Assembly: GCA_015501075.1 (NCBI GenBank)
Contig: JADNYJ010000139.1
Location: 43,513 to 107,512, forward strand
DNA: 64,000 nucleotides
Direction of reading: 5' to 3'
DNA from: Gymnopilus junonius
Lineage: Eukaryota; Basidiomycota; Agaricomycetes; Agaricales; Galerinaceae
The position numbers and the translations under genes were made by a program. The first letter of the stretch is position 1; the number at the start of each line of letters is the position of its first letter. This document shows positions 1 to 13,783 of the stretch, piece by piece. The notes beneath the pieces were generated by a model that made no database searches, had not been told where the DNA came from, and saw only the letters and a list, made by a program, of their open reading frames with translations.

Positions 1-1111
1 TCGCAACGTTGGGGAATTCTTTGGTAGTGGTAAGCTCAATACCTATCTCTCGATGACGCGTCAGCTTACTCGTTGTTGAACTCGCGTAGTTCTCAGTGAC
101 CCATCGATTCACTGGCACATAATACCGACTATCTCAACGATTTGGACACTGAGAACCGCCACGCTGGTTGATTTTCCATCTCACAGCTGAAGAGCGCTTT
201 CCTTGGTTCTCTCTCCACCATGCTGCTTATAGTGGGGTCAGCCACCATCTCCACCCTGATACATTGGATAACGGAGCCGTATTCCGAAATCTAGCCGCTG
301 AAACTGGCTCTCAAGATTTCAGCTGCGACTTTTAACTGATGCATTCTGGGGAAGGGGCGGAAGTTTTGTGGTTGAGACGTGGAAGTACTCTTGGTGAGTG
401 AGCTCTTTTACATTGCCCGACTGGGATGACCTGGACTCACAACCATGTTTCAGACACGTCTATTCTCTGTCCTTGATTCGCCTCGGTTCATGGGCCACCG
501 TACCCTCCCCGTTGTGGATGCCGCTGGCGTTTATGGAACCATCGGTTTTCTTGGATCAGGCAGGTGGCGTGACGGATCCTTGTTCATGGGTTCTGCCTCT
601 GCGGTCTGGTGTATTGATAGGAGGTACAGGCTTTGGTTGTCAATGGCGTTGTTTGGGATGAGAACCCGTCATCTTATTCCATTCTGTCTCTCTTTTTCTT
701 CTCACTTGATCCAGTCCATTTTGTCAGCCTGTTTACATAGAGTAAAGGGATCTTCAATATGTTATTATGCTTATTTTAGAGGACGAAATGAGTATAATAC
801 ATTGTTGGCATCTTATTCCGATGGTCAACTAGTATACATATGCCAAGAAAATAATGAAATACTCTCAGGAAGGGGAGTAGATGAGGGGGTTATCTAATGT
901 AAATCGAGTATAGTAAAGTAGTGTAATGTACGAATGGAAATGAGTGGTAAGTGGTATAAAGCAGGGTGATCAAAGTATGCAGATGTAGAACGAAGTGAAA
1001 TTAGATAGGAAGAGTACCATGGTTCAAAACGTTAAAAAAAAATAGGTCCATTCACATGCATTAAAAATCATAAAGTGTCCAGAGTATGCACATTGATGTG
1101 GGTGAGAGCGA
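1..1111. other. No gene recognised
   Basis: Open frames here are short, overlap on both strands and match nothing I know. The part from about 720 is AT-rich intergenic-looking sequence downstream of the minus-strand pseudogene that ends at 1112. Confidence 0.5.
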
Positions 1112-1767
1112 TTAAAAGGAAATGCCGGACCCAGTGATTGTGAAGAAGGGCGAAAAGTTACCTCCATCACCGAGTACTGGAAAAGTAAAGGTAAAAAAAA
1201 TCAGTTGAGGAGCTCTTAAAGAAGGAAAGGAGGCCACTCACGATCAACTTGGTAATCGTCGCCGTCTACTACCCATGGGACGGTTATCCCCACTTTTCCT
1301 TGGAGGAGGCTGAATCTGTTTCCGAGAATGACTAGTAGCATGGGGTAGGAAGTGTGAGTATGTGATGAGTACAGCAGTGGAGTTGCAGACCTTACCGGGG
1401 AGGCCGATGTTTGATTTACGGAGAAGGATCAGACCAATGGGATTAGTAATGTTAACAGGAGCATTTGAAGTGTCCCTGGGGTCGTTAATTATTCATCAGA
1501 TAAGGAAGAGATGAGAGATCAAGGAGATCAAGTCAAAGACGCACCATGAGACGTGGGTCCTTTCATTAATATGCCAGACTGTACCATTCTTAGGGTATGT
1601 CACCGGTGGTACAAAGATATCTCGCTGCTCGAGAGGAATGGGAGAAGTGGTAACACCTGAGAAGCACCGAGGAGGGTGCAGACGCATTTACGGTGGTAAG
1701 TCGTATCTACCCTCTACCCTCTAGCGAAATCTGGAATCGAATAACCCAGGCCAAAAAAATAGGTCAC
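1112..1767 (-). pseudogene. KRE9/KNH-like small secreted protein, start and signal peptide lost
   Basis: This is a paralogue of the intact gene at 29785-30382. Four exon blocks are preserved with the same lengths and phases: 1687-1545 (partial exon 1), 1475-1396 (80 nt), 1331-1242 (90 nt) and 1176-1112 (65 nt, TAA stop). All three introns keep GT-AG ends. The encoded segments carry family motifs (PKNGTVWH, NITNPIGLILLRKSN, VPWVVDGDDYQ, GDGGNFSPFFTI). The 5' end is broken. The conserved leader and Kozak context align, but the initiator ATG is GTG at 1765-1767. About 80 nt of unrelated sequence then replaces the hydrophobic signal peptide code. A downstream ATG at 1687 would give about 125 aa without a signal peptide. 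The family is thought to be extracellular or cell-wall associated, so this copy is probably non-functional. Confidence 0.75.
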
Positions 1768-1875
1768 TTTTGGAGATGAAGAGCATTGCATTATATCGGA
1801 AAGTGGAGTTTTTCTGCAGTATCACTGTAGGATACAATCCCGATTTCTCCACTCATTGTCATTGTCGCATTTTAT

Positions 1876-1990
1876 CCAATCCGGAGAACTCCACAGACCA
1901 GATTTTTAAAATTCAATTGCTCACATCACTGACATATAAAGTCAGTGACATTCGCAAATTGGATTGAAAGGACAGGAGTTCCTGGATTGG
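1876..1990. repeat. Nested inverted repeat, MITE-like hairpin
   Basis: Outer arms at 1876-1892 and 1975-1990 are imperfect inverted copies. Inner perfect 8-nt arms (TCACTGAC / GTCAGTGA, 1926-1933 and 1941-1948) flank a 7-nt loop, and AATTG / CAAATTGG copies lie between the two layers. The whole about 115-bp stretch could fold into one hairpin. It could be a small non-autonomous transposon or a structured RNA; no target-site duplication was identified. Confidence 0.5.
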
Positions 1991-4900
1991 AAGGATGGTC
2001 TGGGGAGGAATGTGGATCGATCGTCAAGCTAGAGTGTGTATGGTAGGAATACATGGGATCAGAAGTAACAATGATTATGGTTGTAAATGCAACAGACATA
2101 CTCTAGTGGCCTGTGTGCTCAAGCATGTAAGAGGAAAGATGTGGTTAGAGGATAAGGAATGGCAACATAGCTTCATTGAAGTAGTGAGCATCCTTTGAGA
2201 TCGCACACCCTGAGTATTGGAGATCACAGTGGGATAACTTTGGAGATGGGGAAATAGCAAGCAGGAATGAAATTATTCGAGTAAGTGTGGTGGTATGTAC
2301 GTGAAGAAACAGAACATAATTGGAGGGCGTACGAGCCCATAGGACAGATAAATAGTGAACAAGTGAAGAGTGTATATGATGGGGCAAGATGTGCTCAATA
2401 GGAAAACAAAAACGGGAAAGAGACAAGGCTCTATATGAAGTAGTCGGACATATGTAATTCCAATCCAAAAAGAAACAAGAAGGCCATAGTGCAAAAGGTC
2501 ATGCACAAGGTATAAAACGCATAGTTTCATAATTGGAAATAGGAGGAAGCGACCTTTCCGCCAGACACAAGAGAGCCAAGGTGTACAGATCGGGGTTTAG
2601 CAAGCGGCCGCGGAGAACTGCCCTGACCTCAACCTCGGACGATGTCGATTTGCGATGAATCTTGCGGGCTGTAACTTCCATATTGGAATGGGTGGAGTCA
2701 AGGAAAGAAGAGAAGACAGTCTGCAGTCTGAGGATTCGGGAGATTCGCAGTGCGCGCCCGCCGCGCTGGCAGTGGAAGCAGAAAGGTGGGTTCGGGATGA
2801 AAGCGATTTCAGCCGATTGATTCCGACAAGGCTGGAACTGGAGGCTTCTGCCAAACATTGACAAATTGGGCTCTTTCGTTTTCCACCTCGACTCAACGCC
2901 AACTTGAAGCTCGACCACCGTCTCACTTGAACATGCGTCTTAACGCCTCTTTTACTGGAGCGGACCTATTCTTCTGTCCGCGTCTCACAGCAGCCTTTCC
3001 CGCCTTTCCCTTTAGCGACTTCTCTGTACATGTTCCATGAGTTTGCCTCTCAGATCTCGAGTTGATAAGAGGGCGCATTTTCAGAGAAAAGGACCATGTA
3101 TGTCACCAATGTTCTTCCACTCATCCGCTCCTTCTTGGTTAACCTGTCGTGCCGTCTCTTTCTGCCACGTAGTCATGCTGCATACATTCTCCGGACCACG
3201 ATTATGCCTTTCTACATTGCTCACAAGCTTGGGACATTTTCTGACCCTGTCGGAACTCTTATCGGCAGTTGTATCCTCATGAACTTCCCCTCTCCCTCTC
3301 CTTCTGCTGCCGCACTTTTTTCAAACTTCGACGTTGGTAATAAGCTGCGGGTCCGTGTAGAAGACTGGTTGTTGACGACTTTAAGAGATCAAGGGTATGT
3401 TTCCGATCGCACAACTTCTCTTTCCTTTCAGCTGATTATGCTGACACCATCTTTCCCGTGCTCACTCGCCACCTTCATCCTCGACAACCACGCATACATG
3501 GATATCGCCATGTTAGTACTTGGACGCCGTGCTCACGACTGCGCTCTGCCTCCTTCTTTGATCCTGCGTATCCCTCCAGCGACTACAGACCACACGCCCC
3601 GGCGACTCAGCAACATCGCATACGCAATCGACGAGTGAAGATTCTAGGCTCTAGGAATTCGGACAAGACTGCGGTTCTGACTGGTGTGAGTATGATGGAG
3701 AGGCGCGTGCTGTTGCTGGTCGGGTGTGAGAGGTACGTGCGTTTGCTGCGCTATGAAGGGCTGACATAGTTGTACCTGTGTGTGGCGACTCACTCCGTAA
3801 TCGTGCAATTTCCACCATCCTTTCCACTATCATCCTACTTTCTCCCGATGCGAATCTGACGTCGAGGTCTCTCATTTTATCCCCTTTTTCCAGTGCTGTT
3901 CCTACTACCTTCTCTGTATCTTCTTTTGCGCTCTCGTCCTACTGGCATATGCTGATGGCGTTCAGCATTATTCTTTCTCTGCTCAGAGTGGCTCTTGTCC
4001 ATGTTGGATTTGGGTGTGGCTTCATATGTGTGGTTGCCATGGTCCTTGCCCAAGTGCAGTCGTCCATTTCGCCTTGCTTTAAAGCTATTATTTTTTTGCT
4101 CGCTCATCATCGTCCTTTCTTATCAAACTCGGCGTCATCATTATCTATCCTGCTCTCGCTTTCCTCGTTTCCTTGTTCTCTGGCTATCATGACTTGCCAA
4201 ACTTCTCCATTATGTCTCTCCCCTGGGATTGTGCACCTATGGTTTCTGCAAATCCTTTGCCCAGATGTGAATGGAAGTAGACGATTTCTCTTTCTCATTC
4301 ACCAACGAGGTAATATGCTCAGTGGAATGAAACGCAGCTAGTCCTAGCGGTGTGCTTATGGATAGCTTACTTGAATACTGCGACATGGTTCTTTGTCAAC
4401 AGAAAAGCGTCGATTATGCTTATACCGACTTCATTCCAAGTACCTCCAACTGGTCAGATTGTAATTCTTTTCTCTTCCTTTCTAGGAATGCGCTATTCTC
4501 CTTTCCTGATACCTAGCATCGTCATCATGTCACATCTGGATTTTCCCCGTCTCTTATGCGTTTGTAACTTGCTCGTACATATGAACGGTTCTTTTGACGC
4601 ATGCCTATGGATAGATCTCCACGAGGAATTTCCCCAGATGTGGATAGATGACACAGGTATCAGGTTACGGTTCCCCTCTCTTTTTCCGCTTTCGACTTAT
4701 ACCTTGTGAGGATGTTAATGTCTTCCTTTTTTTTTCTCTTTTTCGAATATGGTCAAGTATGGCTTGTCTTACTTTCTACATTTTCCATTTTATTACATTT
4801 TCGACCCAGTGGCTGCTTATCTCTATTCCATTCAAAATATCGCACTTCTTTGTCCCTTTTATCAGCGTGATTATCCCCCAGAACAATGATACACTCTTTA

Positions 4901-7900
4901 CTTGCCTCTAAATGTGTAAAAGTGTACCGGATATAAGAAGTCACATGCGACAGTGAGAGGTAAATCCAACAGGATTCTCTGTGGTGGTTGTAGATCGTAT
5001 CTGGGCCATCAAGATTCAGTATCAGGCAGTGATTCTGGACCTGGAAGTGCAGGGGTTGTACGTAGGCTTTCATTGAGCTGAGAGCTCCCCCGGCTTTTAG
5101 ATATCCGGTTGTGCTCTTCTCTTCTCTTCTGGAATGTACAGGATAGATAGATAGATAGATAGTATTGCGTGGTGAGTTTCTCGCTTCTCTGATTCATTTA
5201 AGTTTCTGTCCTTTATATGGCACTAGGAGGTCAGTCGGATGTCTCGTTTATCCATCGCATTTAATCTTTCATCTTCATCAGGTCCCCATAGGTTCATGAA
5301 GCACCCTCTGACTCTGTTCTCACCGCCAACACCATCGAACATCCGCTATGTCCTCACATTGGAGTCGTCCTTTGCGTATGTTCTCCTGTCTCTTGACTTT
5401 CATCCTCCTAAATTGATATATGATTCAGAAGTAGAAGTAGTAACAGTCCCAAGCAGATTTGAGCCCGGCTGTGAGTGCACACTGCAAACCCTTCCTGTGC
5501 TTTAAGCATTGAACGTTGAACGCTGAACCAACATGTAGCGAAATTTGACCACCACATCACACATAGCTGTTCTATCCCTCGCGACATCGAATGAGCTAAA
5601 ATGAGCAGCAGGTCTGTTGCTCCGTATCTTAATGTCTTTCATATGTGGCTTGATTCAACTGGATTTTTCTTCTTTCCTTCCTTTTGCGGCCAACAAAGTT
5701 TTTTTTTCTGCTATCAGCAGTTCCCTTCTGACTTCACCTCATGCCTCCAGTGTCATAGAGCATTCATCACACTGATTTCTATCTCTCTTTCCCCTCTGCT
5801 CTCTGCTCTCTGCTCTCTTCATGTCTCAATGTCTCATCTCACCTCCCTCTCATTCCGTTTTTGAGTTCTCCTTCTTTCCATCGCATTGGCTACTGTCCAG
5901 GATGACTCGGTAATCCTCTCTGTTTGTCTCTTTACATCTCTTTATAGGTCTTCTGCATCTTCCCTCCTGGTTTTCGCTTGAGGTATTCTCACTCGCTTTT
6001 TATTCATCTGTATGTGATTGATGATGTAAAAGCAATGTGTACAATATCTCGACTGAGCAAATGTTCTGGAGTTCGATATGGCTATATTATCATTATCTGA
6101 AGCCTCCCGGTCTCCATACTTATCTCTTCCAAAGCTGACGGATTTTGATATTGGCTTCATGAGAGTTTCATTCGACTTAACTTTGTGTTTTTGATTTTCA
6201 CGATATGCTCGTTTACATTTATTACATCCGCATCTTGGATACACTTTCCGGAAGTGTATCGATGTCTGAATTGTTTCCTCCTCTATATCCAAACCTCTTC
6301 TGGGAATTTCTCAGCGTGTCTTTCATTCGCAATTTCTTCCGTGCTGCTGGTGTGGATTATACTCATACAGAGCAAAGTGCAATCACTCTTGTGACCAGTC
6401 CCCAGAGTGTTATTTGGATTTGGATTTGGATTTGGATTTCTGTTCTGCGTTGTTATACTGAGATGATGGTGGTGTGCTCGGATTTATTTTCTTTTGATAT
6501 CGTTTTGGCTTTCATGGTGGGAAGTTGGCTCTGTATGTTAATTGCCAAGAACATTTTTGGCATTGCAGGCCCTCGCTAAATTTCGGGGACTGATACATCA
6601 TCCTAGGTAAGTAAATGTTTACAATGGCCCTGCAGAGCGAGGCGCTTATTGTTTGGATCATCTTTCTTATATAGTTTTACCTTGTCTCTATCAATGTTAT
6701 TGCGTCCACCATGGTTACATGCATTTGAATTGTCCGGTGGCTTTGGCCCAGATATTTCCCTACCGTATATAAGACGCGTTCATATTCCCAGTAGCTCCAC
6801 CTCCCTCGCCCGCCCTTCATATACCCCATTCCAATTTCGCGGCCTTGCGGCAGACGACCCATCTAAACACCACTCACTCACTCCTCTCCAATCAACGCAC
6901 GAAAATGGCCATGTTCTTCTACTCTGTACTGTCCCTCGAAGCACTCTCCCTCCCCATAAGCTCAAACGAAGGACAAGCGACACCGGTAGTATCACATATG
7001 TTCCTTGGGTTTAAGAAGTTCGGACAGCTGCTTGATTCGAAAAATGGGGTTGGGGGCGATGTGGGCGATGCGGGCGATTTGAAGAATGCTGTTATTTTGC
7101 CTCCGCGACGGCAGGGGCGGAGGCAGGGGAAGATACGGAAAGGGACTCGAGGTCGTAATTATGTGGTGGTATGTGTATTGGAAGGAGGAGGTGGGAGGAG
7201 AGATTTGCATTGGACACGGTAATGATTGAATGTGCGAATGTTGAGATACGTCGTTGGGTATTAGGCGCGATGGGTTGGGGTGCAGTTCAATTATCGATGA
7301 GGCGGCGTGCATCATTCGGCGAAGTTGGCGACAAATTCTGCTTATTGTATATAACCTGTAATATTCCTTCTTCATTGTTGCAACAACGAGCGCAGCGAGC
7401 ACTATTCCAAGCATTTGCAACTTGAATGGGAAGCCACCTCGCTAAGCTGTTGGACTTGGAAAGAGCGGGAGGTGGCAACTCCATTTTGGTTTGTGGGCTG
7501 GCCCAAGGGCCGACAGTCGTCGTCGCTCTTTCCCTCGCCATTCCCTTCGTTCTGAAGGCCTCTTCACTCACCATCGTATCGCCTATTGCACATATAGCCA
7601 TGACTTACTGTGACTTTTTGGGGTATAGGGTACTCAAGGAGTTTGTGAGGTAAGTTTCTATGCTGTCTTGGTGCTGTCCTTCACAACTTTTGCGTCCGCG
7701 AACCTTGAAAAAGCTTCCTTCATCAGAGGAAGTGCGTCGCTCCTGCCAGTCTTGACGGCCTCGATCACATTAATGAGAACCAGCTCGGTAAGCCAGCGAG
7801 GCGTCCGCCAAACCCTCTATTCTCAAACACGCGGTGCATCAACTTTTCGTGGCTGCAAAAACCAAACTCGGACTGAACATATAGTCCGGCAAAAGAGTAT

Positions 7901-10900
7901 GTAGTATGTCACAATGCATAAGTAGATGATATGTGAGATCACTGAGCGAAGACTGAACTGCTCCAAGAACGTGGAATTTTTGAAAGCGAGAATGCAGTCG
8001 GCGGACAACGCTGTACAAGACCTCGAGGTAAATCTGATACCCGCCAAGCGTCAGGGGTTCTGATAGGAATACTAGAAGAGTTAAACGGTATAACAATCAA
8101 GCGAGTAGGAGCACTATCAGCGTTGGAAGAAGAGTGTGGATGTGGATGGATGACCAAAAGCGCATCGGCTGAGCTGTAGACAAATAGAGCCAAATTTTTG
8201 CATACGCGTCCGCCAGGTCATCGTCGACGTTCCCCCAACATCCTCATTTTCCCCTGGTCCTTCGGTGATATCGTGGAGGACGTCTATAGCTGTGTGAACG
8301 GCTCCTGGTGAGCAACATACCGCACGATATGTTTCCCGCAGCGCTACTTACAAGATCCACAGACACGATGCTGGTGTGACGCTTCTGCCAGGATTCAACG
8401 TTTGAAGACGACTGTTCGCCCTTTCGGAATTCCCACTCTGACCTGGCTATATGTGCTCCCGAAGACGTACATATCGCGTTTGGCCTCCCCAGGCTCTATT
8501 CTGAGCCAATGATCTCCCTGTTTTCTGCTGGCTGCGTGTCTCTTGATGTCGGATTTCTTTTGCCCACGCCCGTCTCCTTTCTCTCAAAGGTGAGATACTG
8601 ACTTTGATGGGTAAGTTTTTGATCTTTTTTTGCTGTGAATTAACCTTCTTAGCTCACCTGTTACTTTCCATACTGCGATCTCTGGTTCAGAATCTGCGGC
8701 CGTCGACTATCAGGTACTGCGACTACGACAAACTCTACATGCTGTGGTGGACTCGAAAATCTGTGGATAATGCACATGGTGGCAAGGGGGACTAGTAAGC
8801 ATCATTATCATATGGTAATTTCAATCAACAAGCACATATCAGGCGTGTCCAGTTTTTGCAGCTTCTCATTCTTACTTGGGTACCTTGGGCTTCATCTCCG
8901 TAGCCATCTAGCCATCTCAGGTGAATGTTTTGTTCCTACCTTTATCCTCCCAATTTGTTTTCCTCCTTAATGTTCATCGGCGTCATGGTTTCTGATTGTC
9001 ACTTTATTTGCGACCTGGTGTTTGGAAATTGGAATTCTGACTTGTTCCTACCTTGCCGGAGTACGTTTAATGTGTTACTTTTCTCCGAAAGGAGTTATTC
9101 TCGGGTGATCATCCAGTTCAGACAGTTGTGTGTTATCGGCCAACCTGATATTATGTCTTTTCTTCTTTGCTTTGGAGGCGACTTAGTCAGATGTTCAGAG
9201 CGGATGGACACAGAACAGTCAGCCTTGGCCCCTTTCCCCTTTCTTTCTCTCTTTTTCTCTGCGTTGGCCGTCTCTCTATACATCATACCTTCTTTGAAGA
9301 ACGAGCCTGCTGATGAACTTGTTGGTGGACGCTCATCGCGTTTTTCTTTTATTTCCGTCACGGCATGCTATCTCAAATTGTTCGTGGCTATTCCTCTTTT
9401 CTCATGTTCACCATTTCTCTTTCTCTTTCTCCGGCACCACTAATACTCTGCCTATAATACGCTGCGCTTTTCACGGCGCATCGTTCGGCATGCATTTTTG
9501 TCTGATGCATTGCGTAATTCCCAGTTGACTTTTAACCCTCAGTTCATTTTCTTTTGCTTTCAAGTATTTCCTTCCTGCGGATCGCCTCATGCACCACCTA
9601 CTTGGGGACCCATCCGTCATTTTCATTCTTCTAATCCCCTCCTCCCTTGGACTTGGGGGTCCATTTTTACAAGGCGACATGCTTTCTGAGATGTTTCACT
9701 TTTTCATCGCAGCGGCTTCATCTTGTGAGGTTATCGAAATGGTACCCAACTCTGAGTGACGAATGGTGATATAGAGGATGACGTACTAGACCTATGCTGA
9801 TGTAGGTAGGTAGTGTAGTCGAGTCATTGAAGGAATTTGAATGATGTGGAATGACCATATAACGATTGGGAATCCCGAATGCAAGTCCCTGGTCCCTCGA
9901 GTTAGACAAGGAAAAACAGAAGGACGTCGGAGAGGCATTCAAAACTGGGGTGATCCGTTTACGTCAGCCTTTGGCTTTACTTGGCTAGACCTTCGACTTG
10001 CCACCATGTGTATGGCTCATCGATTATTTGAGTCAACGATTATCTTTATGATCAGTACCACCACCATCTCGCCATCCTCCCCCTTGTTCAATGCACTTTC
10101 ATCCACGGCGCCGTATGTTCATTGTTACCTTCCATTACTCTCTCTCTTCGCTTTTCTCTGTTATTTCTCTTGTCCAGTCCTCGACGTTCGACCCGCTAAG
10201 CAGTCTGACACTCCCAAGTTCCTTCTCTTCCGGCGCTGTAAGTACAGCAATGATCTGCACATCAACTTTCCCCCTCATCCTCTCGTTCTATTCCTTCCAT
10301 TCCATTCCTCTCCTCCTCCTTCCATTCTTGTTCTTCGCCAGAGTCCCACCGGACTATCTTGACGCTGCAGTTCTTACTTGCTTCAATTCATGTGTTCATT
10401 CTTGCAAGGTCCATCATCATCATGGACGTGCTTAAATTATACATGTCAACATTTCCAAGTTGGACTAGCCAGCGTCAACGATGTCATGGGTCGTGGATCA
10501 TGAATGATTAATGATTCTTCTCCATTCGGCTATTAAGAGCTCGTGGTTGTGGTTGTGGTTGTTCTTTATGGCCGTCCTTCAGGCCTTCTATTTCTTTTTT
10601 TAGTTTTTGTTGCCCTTTTGTCGACTTTATACCCTCGTCTAGTCCAAGACACGCAAAGTTACTCGTTGGGGCTTCCATCATGAAAGAGAGGAAGGCAGCA
10701 GGCATGTAACATGTCGCGCAGAAGTCGAGAGCTATGATGGTGTTGCTGTGGGGAGAGTGTTTTTTGACGTTGGTGGGGTGTCGCATGGGCAAAGGATTAG
10801 AGCATTGTTGGGTCCACTCGTGAAGTTGACGCGTCTAATGCCTCCTGTACATTGGAAAATCTATCAAAGCACAGTCGTAACTGGTAAGTCACCACCTAAA

Positions 10901-13288
10901 GTATTAGAAAAATGGGCCCACATACGCCATTAACGTGCTCCTCGAGCTCCCCAATGGGCTCATACTAATTCCTCAATGTCCGCTCAAAGAAAAAAATCAT
11001 ATATAGCCTGCCCGCCACCCACCGGTCCAGGCGCATAGCACAACAGGGGCGGGGAGACGAGGATAAGACGCTCAATAGCCTATGCGACTAGGGCGGCATC
11101 GTCCTGTGTTTCTTGGCAATCAGGGGCATAGATGTATTCCATGATGATGTGTATACTCGCCTCGGCTATGGCGACTGTTAACCCCAATTTGACCCAGACG
11201 ATGATGGGTCCGTCACCGTCAGTGTTAGCGTTAGTGCTATCAGAGTGTTTGCGGAGGGCAGTCCACGGCACTGATATCCAGCTTATTTGCATATCGCAGC
11301 AATGCACTGGCGGGAGGGGAGGTCTTCGTTTGTGAGGAAGGCGTAGTCGGTCTTGGATGTCAACATGAGGCGCGGTCCAGGAGGTTAGTTGTGAGGGAGC
11401 CGTGGTCGTTCGGTTCAGGAAAATTCAGAAATGGAGATACTATGTGGCAGCGTCCATGGAATTGCCGTCTTGCAAGAGTTGTTGCGACAGTTTCGATTCT
11501 TTGGCCTGAGGAAGACCGCTATCGCTTGGTGAACCTGGAGTAATCAAAGGGCGAATCAGATTCAGCTTAACTGAATCCTCTGGTTGGTTCCCAGAGCTCA
11601 TGTCGTGCGAAGAATGAAGACAGTGAAGTAAAGCAGAAGAAAAGGGTGTCAGATTCGAAGTGAGTTAAAATGAATGAAGTCGGCGCCACGGCTGCCGGCC
11701 GTTGCTTTGCGTTAATTGCCCAAAGCTTCCTAGCCCGAGGTTAATCCAACCCTGTCCTCGACCATCCTCGACGGCGGACACATCCATCCTCTTTCTCTTC
11801 TTCTGGTTCGAAACTTTGGGTATTGACATTAGGACAGACTACAGTCATGGGTTCATTGACATGAATGTGACCTCTTTGAATATTACGTACCATTCCGCTC
11901 TTTATCACTGTGGATTATGCGACTGACCGCTTTGACCAGCGTGACTGCTTACCATGCGCATTTTAGGCTCACAAACGATACAGCAACTCTCAGAACCCCT
12001 GGGTCCTGCAGATATAAATACTTTTCAGATTCCGCCCCATCAAGGTCCGTCCAAAGCATCCATGATTCTTGGAACAACTTGACCCAGGGTAAATTATGGC
12101 CGTTTGATTCTAAGTCCACCGTCTGCAGAAGAAGACTCCGTTACCACCTCAGAGCCTTGGAACGACACTCTTCGACGTGATATTCTGTTCCTTCGGCGAT
12201 AGAACTTGGCGGCTGAAGGGAGTTTGGAGTGTGAATCTGGGTCGGCGGTGGAGTGCGTTTGGAGGTGAGTTTTCTCTGCTTGATGTCCAGTGTCCATCCT
12301 AATTCATTTCTTTTGCTGATCACCGATTCTGCGGCCGCCAGCGACCCCGGAGTTATCTTCTAACCATTCATGCCATGGAAATTACCTTCCTGCGCCCACA
12401 ATGACCCAGTCCGTCACCGTCATCGTGTCGGCTCTTGTGGAAGTCTCCTGCTACCTCGACTGGATTTCTAGGGTTAGCAAACATAGACCGCGCACTTCAC
12501 CTCGGCCCTTCCTGTGACCCATTTAACTATGTCAAGTGTGGGCATGATTATTATCCCACCGTCCTTCGCCTCGGCTTTTGCATCTCGCGCTATCCCACAT
12601 CGCACTATTCAAATTTCCACTCATTTTCGGCCACGGAAACTCTGAGGAACCCAGCTGTCACGTATTAAAACCCTTGTCCTCCTCTGTTATTGCTTACCTC
12701 TCCCTGATTCTCGTTGGACTCGAAGTGCCATCCTCTTAGTCTCTCGAGACCACATCTGATGGATTGAAGGTATTCCGCATCTGGTCCTTCAACTTGGGCT
12801 CTTCTTCTTGCTCCCCAGTGCAATGTCAAAGTCTGTCCAACACAGTTTCTTTGTCCTCAGTGACAGCCGCAGCCACTTCTAAGTTCTAAGAGTGTTTGGG
12901 GGTCGAGAACTCTGGTCCTTCCTTGCCATGTCACTGCATTCACATCTACAATTACCCCAGCGCTGCCCATTCTTTCTTCAAGGATAAGGAAGAGGGAGTA
13001 GTAATCTGCAATGCTCTTTCTCTTGTATGCAGCTGGCTACATGAGTAGCGGCGCTGTCCGAGCTCAAATTGATGATTTTCGACTTTCAAGATGAGTCCCA
13101 ATTGCGTAGATGCGCCTTTACTTGGGTGGATATTATGATGAGTATAGTGGGGAAACCTTCAATTCGTTGCGTGTCCGTTTCGGCGTTCCGACAAGGGCGG
13201 GATTGTTCAATATTCAGGTTAGTTTTAACTTTATTCCGACATTCATAATGTTTTACAAAAAAAATCATATATTTGGCTTCTTTGATAT
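1991..13288. other. Long region without a convincing gene
   Basis: Frames here are many, short and overlapping, mostly in pyrimidine-rich sequence, with no family motif and no consistent splice-phase chain. Simple repeats seen: GATA at 5142-5162, CTCTG at about 5794-5817, TTTGGA at 6413-6439 and GGTTGT near 10540-10562. A TATA-like TATATAAG with a C-rich leader at 6765-6904 precedes one weak candidate ORF, listed separately. The stretch may hold untranslated transcripts or old relics I cannot recognise. Confidence 0.5.
6905..7222 (+). CDS. Weak candidate small protein, 105 aa
   Basis: An ATG at 6905 follows a TATA-like box (6765-6772) and a CA/CT-rich leader of the kind seen before fungal genes. 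The frame runs 105 codons to TAA. The N-terminus is mildly hydrophobic (MAMFFYSVLSLEAL). The rest is Gly/Arg-rich, partly owing to a GGCGATG-type simple repeat at about 7050-7080. I do not recognise the product. The upstream signals are better than the protein, so this could equally be a non-coding transcript. Confidence 0.18.
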   Translation: MAMFFYSVLSLEALSLPISSNEGQATPVVSHMFLGFKKFGQLLDSKNGVGGDVGDAGDLKNAVILPPRRQGRRQGKIRKGTRGRNYVVVCVLEGGGGRRDLHWTR

Positions 13289-13624
13289 TTAGAAATCTGG
13301 CCAAAGATTGCGACCTAAATCGTAGATCATGTCGTACAACTCATACAGAACAGGATTGATGCTCGTTTTTTTCGCATCGCTGAATACAAATTCAGGGTCA
13401 CCAAGGTCATTTCTTTCCAGCATCAAAAGAGTAATCTCGAAATGATCAGTCGACCTGACTCCTGGTGTTCGCGTTGCACAGAAGGGGACAAAATAAGAGC
13501 CGGTGATTGCGAAAGAATAAAACGTCTGGATGATGATCTCTAATACATTAGGAATTATGTACATAGTGGGATTATAAAGTTTGATGTGAACCAATGAAGA
13601 ACAAAAAGGAGTGGTATCACGCAC
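13289..13624 (-). pseudogene. Gene A, copy 1: 5'-truncated remnant
   Basis: The frame carries the C-terminal part of the same protein as the minus-strand gene at 18171-18992. Shared blocks are FYSFAITGSYF / FYSFAIAGSYF, PEFVF / PQFVF, NPVLYELYDMIYDLGR / NPILYAIYADMYALGR, and the end LWPDF / LWPNC before the stop. The N-terminal about 140 residues present in copy 2 are missing: the similarity fades near MYIIPNVLEII, and only about 160 nt separate this point from the start of the neighbouring B1. No ATG suits the remaining frame, so this is read as a 5' deletion that joined the A1 remnant to the B1 promoter. Family and function unknown. Confidence 0.6.
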
Positions 13625-13738
13625 ACCAGGTCAATCGCAGGTCAAAAATGGGCAATGGAACAAAAACAGAAGGCTTCGCATTTCTTGCGACCGGCAATAG
13701 CCGTCATCAGATTCGTCGTGACAGAACTGCGTGAGAGC

Positions 13739-13744
13739 TATAAA
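13739..13744 (+). promoter_or_regulatory. TATA box of gene B1
   Basis: TATAAA lies 45 nt upstream of the B1 ATG. An upstream block (GACCGGCAATAGCC at about 13690) is shared with the B2 promoter (GACCGGTGATAGCC at about 19501). Confidence 0.55.
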
Positions 13745-13783
13745 TTCACTCAATCCCGAACCTCAATGCCCCACCACCTCTTG

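Noticed and set aside
3096..3638. 180-aa plus-strand frame as a gene
   Set aside because: No motif, mixed composition, overlapping frames on the same and opposite strand, no promoter or splice support.
10508..11307. Minus-strand frames with hydrophobic stretches as a membrane-protein gene
   Set aside because: The two frames are separated by about 290 bp without a workable intron, and neither matches a family I know.
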